This document shows, piece after piece, positions 57,127-64,000 of a stretch of 64,000 nucleotides of DNA; positions within the stretch are counted from its first letter, which is position 1, and every line of letters begins with the position of its first letter. Location of the stretch: positions 186,001-250,000 of the forward strand of contig JADJPB010000001.1 in the NCBI GenBank assembly GCA_016713445.1, read 5' to 3'. The notes below the pieces were generated by a model that did not search any database, was not told the origin of the DNA, and worked only from the letters and a program-made list of their open reading frames with translations. A program made the translations under genes and the position numbers. Origin of the DNA: Bacteroidota bacterium (lineage in GTDB: Bacteria > Bacteroidota > Bacteroidia > AKYH767-A > OLB10).

Positions 57127-59658
57127 ATGAAAAATCTAGTTTTAATGATGGTGGTTGTTGTGACAACCTTATCTTCTATATCGAAATCACTTGCTCAAGA
57201 AGCCCAAATAAATTGGCAGCAGCTTCTTTCCAGTGACGAGTTGTCTTATACATCGGGAGAGATAAAAATACTAGCCGATGGTGATGTGATTATGGTAGGT
57301 ACCGTTTATAATACGGAAGAGGAGCAAAGCGATATTTTGTTGGTTCGACTAAGCGAAAGTGGTGAAGAGGTATGGTCGCACTTATATGGCGGGGAAGAAG
57401 ATGAAGAAGGACAATCGGTAGTCCCTCTCTCTACTGGAGGTTTTTGGTGGGTGGAAGTACCTCTTCTTATGGAAATGGAGAAAATGATATTTTTATACTT
57501 CGGGTGGAGGATGATGGTGATTTAATTTGGCAAGAGACTTATGGAACGGAAGCAAATGAGGGTGCCTGTCGTATTCGGGAGGTGGCTGATGGATATATTG
57601 CTTCTGGTTTTAAAATATCACAAAACGACCCTACCTTATTACTGGTAAAATTTGATGAATATGGAGATTTGGATTGGAATGAATCTTATACTTCTCTTGG
57701 AGAATTAGGTGTTACCCAAGGTGTGACAGTAGAACCTTTGCCTGAGGGAGGTTATATAACAAGTGGTATTTTTGTAGGCACATATGATAGTTTGCAATCG
57801 ATCGTAGTCGAATTCGACTCAGAAGGAGGAGTTGTGTGGCAAAAACAAATTTCCGGACCTGGCAGCGAATCCATTTTTGATATAAAAGTACTTTCCAATG
57901 GTTATTTGATATGTGGAAAAAGTTATATAGATACCCTAAATTATTATGATGCACATATTGTGAAACTAAATTTGAGTGGCGATGTAGTTTGGGACAGACA
58001 TTTTGGCTCCCGAAACAACGAGGAGTTTAATCAAATTACTTTCCTCGACGAAGGCGAGTTTATGCTTACTGGAACCATCACCGATGATCAAAATGTATCC
58101 ATGCCATGGGTGGTTCAAATGAGTAGTTGGGGTGATACACTTTCTTCTGGAATCATTCCAGTGGATGGAATTGGATCAGGTATTTCCATTACTGCCAAAC
58201 CTGACGAAGAGTCTATCATCATTTCAAGTACTGTAACCTTGAATGAGGCACAACTAAGTAGTGTACTCATGGTAGCCATTCAAAATCCATGTCCTGTATG
58301 GTATCCTCGCGCTTTACAGATTAATAATTTATGGTGTGCCTCTCAAAACGGCACCTGTTATCCAAATCTTCCCGAAATACTCACCGATACTACAGGGGCT
58401 GCGGCGGATTCGCTGGTTTCATATGTACAGTACAATAAAATCAGTAATTTACTTCTTGGAGATATTAATAAAATATTTTTTGAAGATGAGGGCACTGTTG
58501 ATGAAGATCCTAGTGTGGATGGAAATGTTTTGAGGGATAGCCTAGCAAGCCTCATCACACGTTTGCGCCAATTGCCGAACATGGTTGACATCACAGCCGT
58601 ATTGCGTGATAATACCGACGAAGACATTGCTGATACAACAAATAATATGAAATTAATTGATCTGATTGCTACTTACAATCAAAATCATAATGTTTCTTCA
58701 CGAATCAATGAACTTACCTTAGATTATGAATTTTGGCGTGATCAATATGGTGATCCTGGCAACATCGATTCAGTCCAATACCCTTTCTTATCTCAAGGTT
58801 GGCAACATTATAGAGCGATCGCTAATCGGATGAAAGCGGTGAAAACGAATTCAAGTAATTTTATTACTACTATTAGTACAATTCTAGGAAGAATGGATCG
58901 CAATATTGACGGAGACATCAACACAGGTCTCAATGGAGAAGACGAAAATATAATAGTCAATTTTTCAGATAGTACATTTGGCAGGGTGTACTTATTTTTT
59001 TATATTCCTGATTTAAGAAAGTGGGATATTTTAAAAGACCCCACTCTTTTCATGTCTGGCTGGGGCGATTTTGCGGAACTCGCCGAGCGCATTTACCATT
59101 ATGGAAACAATACCACCATGAGTAATATTTGGCCCATGTTTTCGGCGGAGGATTCTTTAGATGTAAACGATACTACCATTTATTTAGGTAGATGGTTACA
59201 AGGTACTGGAACTTGGCCTCAACAACATTATATAACCGAAGCTCAGAATATTTTTAGGGATCAGCTTCCTTATTTTATTCAATTTGTTATTCCACAATTA
59301 AATCTTCCTGGGGCTAGTTCAATGAAAATTGATGGGTACGCCTTCTTCAAGTATGGACTTGCTACTTTGGACACGTTAAGAATCCAAGATCGAGCTCCTA
59401 ATTTTTATACCCGCCCTGCTTGTTTTTCGGCTCGATATGCAAACCTAATTTACTACATGAAGCAGAAACAGCTAATCATACTAATCATGTAACATCATTC
59501 TTAGAACCAGATGAAATTTATTTTGTTTACTCCTACTTAGGGCAAGAATTTGGCAAATTAAATTATAACCAAATATTAGCTTTGCCTAAAGGAAGTTATA
59601 TTTTAAAAAATGAAACTAGTTTAAGTAGAATTTTTTTAATAACTTTCAGAGGCAATGA
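57127..59658 (+). CDS. Large secreted protein: delta-60/beta-propeller plus barrel-like C-terminal domain (frame-broken)
   Basis: About 844 residues after adding one T at 57441-57445, one C at 59444-59445 and one T near 59628-59634. Signal peptide MKNLVLMMVVVVTTLSSISK...AQ. Residues ~25-390 are repeats of ~50 residues (DILLVRLSESGEEVWSHLYG, DIFILRVEDDGDLIWQETYG, HIVKLNLSGDVVWDRHFG). Residues ~395-844 form a separate domain with alternating strands and helices (MVDITAVLRDNTDEDIA, INELTLDYEFWRDQYG) that could be a TIM barrel; an E in DYEFW recalls glycosidase motifs, but this is speculative. The stop TGA overlaps the next ATG (ATGA). Its last ~190 codons are the start of the tandem array. Confidence 0.72.
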
Positions 59659-61045
59659 AAGTTATACCAAATGTAATTGGTTTAATCTTGTTGTTTTGCA
59701 CCAACCTTTTTGGTCAGCAAACTATGTTTCAACGCATTTATAATTTATCAAATGACAATTATGGCACTGTAATTCGCGAGTTACCAAATAACAGTTTTGT
59801 CGTAGGAGGAAGACAATTGCTCTTACCTTTAAAGCAAACATTTATTTGGCATTTAGACTTCAATGGAGATACTATAAAAACCTTTCACGTTTGTGGTGGA
59901 GGAGTTGAAGGCTTAGAGATTTATAATCAAGATGAAATTTTAATAACTGGCGCGAGTACTGCATGTAACGGACCTGCTGGCGATGTTTTTTTAACTGGAA
60001 TTGATACACAAGGTGCATTAATGTTTTCACATACCTTTGGAAATAGTAGTATCGACAGAGGAAGAGATGTTCTGAAATAAAACAGACTGCAGCTTTGTCA
60101 TCGCCTGCTACAACGAATTCCTACCCCGATCTTTTAAAAGTAGACAGCTCTGGAAACATCATTTTGGAGTCGAAGTTATGGTTTGAGCGGATTGTATTCG
60201 GTGAAGCACAGTTTAGATGGCGGGTATTTTATTTGTGGAAATGCCGGTGGCGGATTTGTTGATCCAATGTATGTAGCTAAATTGGATTCTATGGGTTTTG
60301 TAATTTGGTATAAAACATTTTATAATAGTGGCATGTTTATTTTTACAGATATAGAACCAACTCCAGATGGAGGTGTGGTTGCATTGTGCGACAATTGGCA
60401 CATCTATAAAATCTCTGCATTAGGTGATAGCCTTTGGAAAAAAAGGTTTATCCTGCATATACTCGAATAACCACTTCATCAGATGGAAACTTAATTATGT
60501 CAGGAGCTGGAATGAGCTTAACAAAAGTGGATACTAGGAGGTACTACTTTGGGCTCATTATTACCCATTATCACGCCTAGCATTGGAATTTGGTTATTTG
60601 AGCAACGACGTGATCCAAACCAGCGACGGGGGCTACATGCTTTGCGGATTAATTGATTCTTTCGGTGTTCAAAATTTATATGTAGTAAAAACAGACTCGC
60701 TGGGTTTGGTAACCACAAGTTTGATCGAAGTAGAAAATCAACTTTTAAGAAGCTATTGTTACCCCAATCCCATGCTACAAACAACACAAATTACTTTTTC
60801 GGATATTAATTTGCCTGAATTAAAAAACAATAACATTCGATTGTATGATAGCCGGGGTGTATTAATGCGGGAAGAAGATATTACCTCCTGGCCGCATGCA
60901 ATTCATCGAAACAATGCACCTCCCGGATTTTACTTTTATACCATCTCCAATGAAAAGCGGATTATTAGTACGGGGAAGTTGGTGATGGAGTAAATCAGAA
61001 ACGTCAAAAACTTAAAAAGCAAAAACAATAATGAGTGTCCAAACC
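59082..61045 (+). repeat. Tandem array unit 1 (~1964 bp)
   Basis: Begins GCCGAGCGCATTTACCATTA inside the large gene and ends just before the same string at 61046. It holds the last ~190 codons of that gene, a propeller gene with T9SS domain, and ~70 bases of tail. Confidence 0.93.
59655..60993 (+). CDS. Secreted propeller protein with T9SS domain, array copy 1 (several indels)
   Basis: About 445 residues after repair. Signal peptide MKVIPNVIGLILLFCTNLFG. Body of ~50-residue delta-60-like repeats (NSFVVGGRQLLLPLKQTFIW, DVFLTGIDTQGALMFSHTFG, GLYSVKHSLDGGYFICGNAG, YLSNDVIQTSDGGYMLCGLI), then a type A sorting domain (SYCYPNPMLQTTQITFSDIN, PPGFYFYTISNEKRIISTG). The frame is lost near 60080, 60180, 60450 and 60540, mostly by single bases, with the order preserved. 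The ATG overlaps the upstream stop, so it is co-translated. Same fold as the upstream gene's N-terminal half. Confidence 0.72.
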
Positions 61046-61624
61046 GCCGAGCGCATTTACCATTATGGAAACAATACCACCATGAGTAATATTTGGCCCA
61101 TGTTTTCGGCGGAGGATTCTTTAGATGTAAACGATACTACCATTTATTTAGGTAGATGGTTACAAGGTACTGGAACTTGGCCTCAACAACATTATTTAAC
61201 CGAAGCTCAGAATATTTTTAGGGATCAGCTTCCTTATTTTATTCAATTTGTTATTCCACAATTAAATCTTACTTGGGCTAGTTCAATGAAAATTGATGGG
61301 TACGCCTTCTTCAAGTATGGACTTGCTACTTTGGACACGTTAAGAATCCAAGATCGAGCTCCTAATTTTTATACCCGTCCTGCTTGTTTTTCGGCTCGAT
61401 ATGCAAACCCTAATTTACTACATGAAGCAGAAACAGCTAATCATACTAATCATGTAACATCATTCTTAGAACCAGATGAAATTTATTTTGTTTACTCCTA
61501 CTTAGGGCAAGACTTTGGCAAATTAAATTATAACCAAATATTAGCTTTGCCTAAAGGAAGTTATATTTTAAAAAAGGAAACTAGTTTTAGTAGAATTATT
61601 TTTAATAACTTTCAGAGGCGATGA
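61031..61624 (+). CDS. Truncated barrel-like domain fragment, array copy 2
   Basis: 197 residues. The ATG at 61031 lies in the tail of unit 1 and gives MSVQTA, after which ERIYHYGNNTTMSNIWPMFS matches the last ~190 residues of the large gene nearly perfectly (differences such as NLTWAS for NLPGAS). No signal peptide, so the product, if made, would stay in the cytosol. It overlaps the next ATG by ATGA. A by-product of the tandem duplication rather than a designed gene, in my view. Confidence 0.6.
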   Translation: MSVQTAERIYHYGNNTTMSNIWPMFSAEDSLDVNDTTIYLGRWLQGTGTWPQQHYLTEAQNIFRDQLPYFIQFVIPQLNLTWASSMKIDGYAFFKYGLATLDTLRIQDRAPNFYTRPACFSARYANPNLLHEAETANHTNHVTSFLEPDEIYFVYSYLGQDFGKLNYNQILALPKGSYILKKETSFSRIIFNNFQRR

Positions 61625-63000
61625 AAGTCAAAATAAATTTAATTGGTTTAATCTTGTTGTTTTGCACCAACCTTTTGGTCAGCAAACTACGTTTCAACGA
61701 ATATCCTAGAAAAATGGACACTTATGGTACTGTAGTACGCGAACTTCCTGATAGTAGTTATATAGGAGGTGGTCAATTGTTTTTGCAACTACATCCCAAA
61801 CATTATTTTGGCATTTAAACATATTTGGTGACACTATAAAGACCTTTCGAACCTTGTGGAGGTGGTGTAGATGCATTAGAAATTGATAATCGATGGAATT
61901 TAGTAGTCACTGGAATTAGTTCGGCTTGTAACGGACAATGCTGGCGATGTTTTTTAACTGGAATTGATACACAAGGTGCGTTAATGTTTTCACATACCTT
62001 TGGAAATAGTAGTATCGACAGAGGAAGAGATGTTCTGATAGAAAACGACTCACTTTTGTCATCGCCTGCTACAACGACTCCTACCCCGATCTTTTAAAGT
62101 AGACAGCTCTGGAAACATCATTTGGAGTCGAAGTTATGGTTTGAGCGGATTGTATTCGGTGAAGCACAGTTTAGATGGCGGGTATTTTATTTGTGGAAAT
62201 GCCGGTAGCGGATTTGTTGATCCAATGTATGTAGCTAAATTGGATTCTATGGGTTTTGTAATTTGGTATAAAACATTTTATAATAGTGGCATGTTTATTT
62301 TTACAGATATAGAACCAACTCCAGATGGAGGAGTGGTTGCATTGTGCGACAATTGGAATATCTATAAAATCTCTGCATTAGGTGATAGCCTTTGGAAAAA
62401 ATGTTTATCCTGCATATACTCGAATAACCACTGCATCAGATGGTAATTTAATTATGTCAGGAACTGGAATGAGCTTAACAAAGTGGATACTTCCGGGAGT
62501 CTTATTTGGGCTCATTATTACCCATTTTACACGCCTAGCATTGGATTTGGTTATTTGAGCAACGACGTGATCCAAACCAGCGACGGGGCTACATGCTTTG
62601 CGGATTAATTGATTCTTTCGGTGTCCAAAATTTATATGTAGTAAAAACAGACTCGCTGGGTTTGGTAACCACAGGTTTGTTCGAAGTAGAAAATCAACTT
62701 TTAAGAAGCTATTGTTACCCCAATCCCATGCTACAAACAACACAAATTACTTTTTCGGATATTAATTTGCCTGAATTAAAAAACAATAACATTCGATTGT
62801 ATGATAGCCGGGGTGTATTAATGCGGGAAGAAGATATTACCTCCTGGCCGCATGCAATTCATCGAAACAATGCACCTCCCGGATTTTACTTTTATACCAT
62901 CTCCAATGAAAAGCGGATTATTAGTACGGGGAAGTTGGTGATGGAGTAAATCAGAAACGTCAAAAACTTAAAAGCAAAAACAATAATGAGTGTCCAAACC
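61046..63000 (+). repeat. Tandem array unit 2 (1955 bp)
   Basis: Starts and ends at the same string as unit 1. Near-identical to unit 1 over 61046-61620 and 61950-63000, but divergent over ~61625-61950. Confidence 0.93.
61621..62949 (+). CDS. Secreted propeller protein with T9SS domain, array copy 2 (many indels)
   Basis: Signal peptide MKVKINLIGLILLFCTNL, then the same repeat plan as copy 1 (DTYGTVVRELPDSSYIGGGQ, GLYSVKHSLDGGYFICGNAG, sorting domain SYCYPNPMLQTTQITFSDIN). The segment 61700-61960 differs clearly from copy 1, the rest is almost identical. The frame is lost at ~61675, 61805-61960, 62040-62100, 62400-62520 and 62588, including non-homopolymer changes, so the consensus is worse here than elsewhere. 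Intact in the cell is likely but not provable. Confidence 0.62.
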
Positions 63001-63579
63001 GCCGAGCGCATTTACCATTATGGAAACAATACCACCATGAGTAATATTTGGCCCATGTTTTCGGCGGAGGATTCTTTAGATGTAAACGATACTACCATTT
63101 ATTTAGGTAGATGGTTACAAGGTACTGGAACTTGGCCTCAACAACATTATATAACCGAAGCTCAGAATATTTTTAGGGATCAGCTTCCTTATTATTATCA
63201 AATTGTAATTCCAAATCTAAATCCTAGTTGGAACGCAACACTTAAAATTGAGGGTTATGCCTTCTTTAAATATGGACTAGCCACATTAGACACATTGAGA
63301 ATCCAAGATCGAGCTCCTAATTTTTATACCCGCCCTGCTTGTTTTTCGGCTCTATATGCAAACCCTATTTTACTACATGAAGCAGAAACAGCTTCTCATA
63401 CTAATCATGCAACAACATTCTTAGAACCAGATGAAATTTATTTTGTTTACTCTTACTTAGGGCAAGACTTTGGCAAATTAAATTATAACCAAATATTAGC
63501 TTTGCCTAAAGGAAGTTATATTTTAAAAAGCGAAACTAGTTTTAGTAGAATTATTTTTAATAACTTTCAGAGGCGATGA
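62986..63579 (+). CDS. Truncated barrel-like domain fragment, array copy 3
   Basis: 197 residues, same junction start MSVQTA. A ~100-base stretch at 63190-63290 differs from the other copies (YYQIVIPNLNPSWNATLKIE against FIQFVIPQLNLTWASSMKID), while the flanks are nearly identical. No signal peptide. Confidence 0.6.
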   Translation: MSVQTAERIYHYGNNTTMSNIWPMFSAEDSLDVNDTTIYLGRWLQGTGTWPQQHYITEAQNIFRDQLPYYYQIVIPNLNPSWNATLKIEGYAFFKYGLATLDTLRIQDRAPNFYTRPACFSALYANPILLHEAETASHTNHATTFLEPDEIYFVYSYLGQDFGKLNYNQILALPKGSYILKSETSFSRIIFNNFQRR

Positions 63580-64000
63580 AAGTCAAAATAAATTTAATTG
63601 GTTTAATCTTGTTGTTTTGCACCAACCTTTTGGTCAGCAAACTACATTTCAACGAATTTATTATTTCCCAAATGGGATGATAGGATATTCTTTAAAAGAA
63701 AGAGTTGGTGTTGGTTATTATGTTTTAGGCTCACAAGCAAATCTTTCCTTAGATAAAATTAGAATTGTTCAATTAAATGATTTTGGTGATACAGTAAAAT
63801 TGCGAAATTTTTGCGGATTTGAAGGTTCTGACTTTGCCTTTACTCCTGATAGCGGTTTTGTTATAACAGGTATTGCATCATTATGCATTCCAAATGTTCA
63901 ATTTGATTTACTTGTTTCAAAAGTGGATAGCGCATTGAATCAAAATTGGTTATATGCCTTTGGAGATTCCCAAATTGATAAAGGAAAGCGAATTATAAAT
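63001..64000 (+). repeat. Tandem array unit 3, cut by the window end
   Basis: Begins at the same string; matches the other units to about 63655, then its propeller gene diverges. Confidence 0.9.
63576..64000 (+). CDS. Secreted propeller protein, array copy 3, 5' part (runs off the window)
   Basis: ATG at 63576 overlaps the upstream stop. Signal peptide MKVKINLIGLILLFCTNL is as in copy 2 (one T missing near 63631 breaks the frame). From ~63655 the mature part is clearly different (QRIYYFPNGMIGYSLKERVG, VGYYVLGSQANLSLDKIRIV, DSGFVITGIASLCIPNVQFD) but keeps the same repeat style. The copies therefore share their 5' and upstream parts while encoding different mature proteins. Confidence 0.7.

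Noticed and set aside
59082..64000. Transposon or integron cassettes as the cause of the array
   Set aside because: No transposase, integrase, terminal inverted repeat or attC-like site is visible at the unit edges; simple tandem duplication explains the junctions.

Overview
The window looks like a chromosome segment of an AT-rich member of the Bacteroidota. The evidence is: several secreted proteins with type IX secretion (T9SS) C-terminal sorting domains, a LytTR response regulator paired with a LytS-like histidine kinase, a TonB-dependent receptor with a carboxypeptidase-regulatory-like N-terminus, few Shine-Dalgarno sites, and many upstream matches to the Bacteroidota -7 box TAnnTTTG. I cannot fix the genus. 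No rRNA, tRNA, CRISPR array, insertion sequence or prophage was recognised.

Layout. 0-5 kb: end of a TPR/PD40 envelope protein, a choice-of-anchor-B T9SS protein, and a LytTR two-component pair. 5-17 kb: typA; lpxD with a SpoIIE-type phosphatase; a surface-polysaccharide block (O-antigen ligase/polymerase, Wzz, flippase); rnhB; queA; an outer-membrane barrel. 17-36 kb: an S4 RNA-binding protein, a DUF4153 membrane protein, a T9SS protein, ZIP transporter plus methyltransferase, corA-priA, a TonB receptor, a MORN-repeat protein, and a very large PAS/GAF histidine kinase. 35.5-36.9 kb: an Fe-S operon (mrp-nfu). 37-42.2 kb: a duplicated two-gene secreted-protein module with one decayed and one intact copy. 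42.3-47 kb: a minus-strand operon TPR - phosphosulfolactate-synthase-like - rhodanese - DedA - aroE, plus a DUF6580 protein. 47-57 kb: a Rossmann oxidoreductase, a small secreted repeat protein, two thioredoxin-fold proteins, uvrA, a MOSC protein, an FAD oxidoreductase and a PD40 protein. 57-64 kb: a secreted beta-propeller gene followed by a tandem array of ~1.96 kb units that runs off the window.

Reading-frame quality. About twenty genes, including single-copy housekeeping genes (typA, rnhB, queA, priA, uvrA, aroE, mrp), are broken by single-base indels, mostly in A/T homopolymers. In most cases I checked, adding or removing one base in the run restores a full-length protein of the expected size. 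I read these as uncorrected long-read consensus errors and annotate the genes at reconstructed full extent, saying so each time. Two cases look different. The first copy of the 37-38 kb module has two in-frame stops and a truncated partner gene, so it is probably true decay. A TlpA-like gene has one in-frame TGA.

The observations most worth following are the 1.96-kb tandem array, the 37-42 kb module duplication whose copies share a 27-bp leader repeat, a sensor kinase whose HisKA_2 box lacks the phospho-acceptor histidine, a fusion of an S74-type self-cleaving chaperone to a T9SS signal, and a family of small palindromes in intergenic regions.
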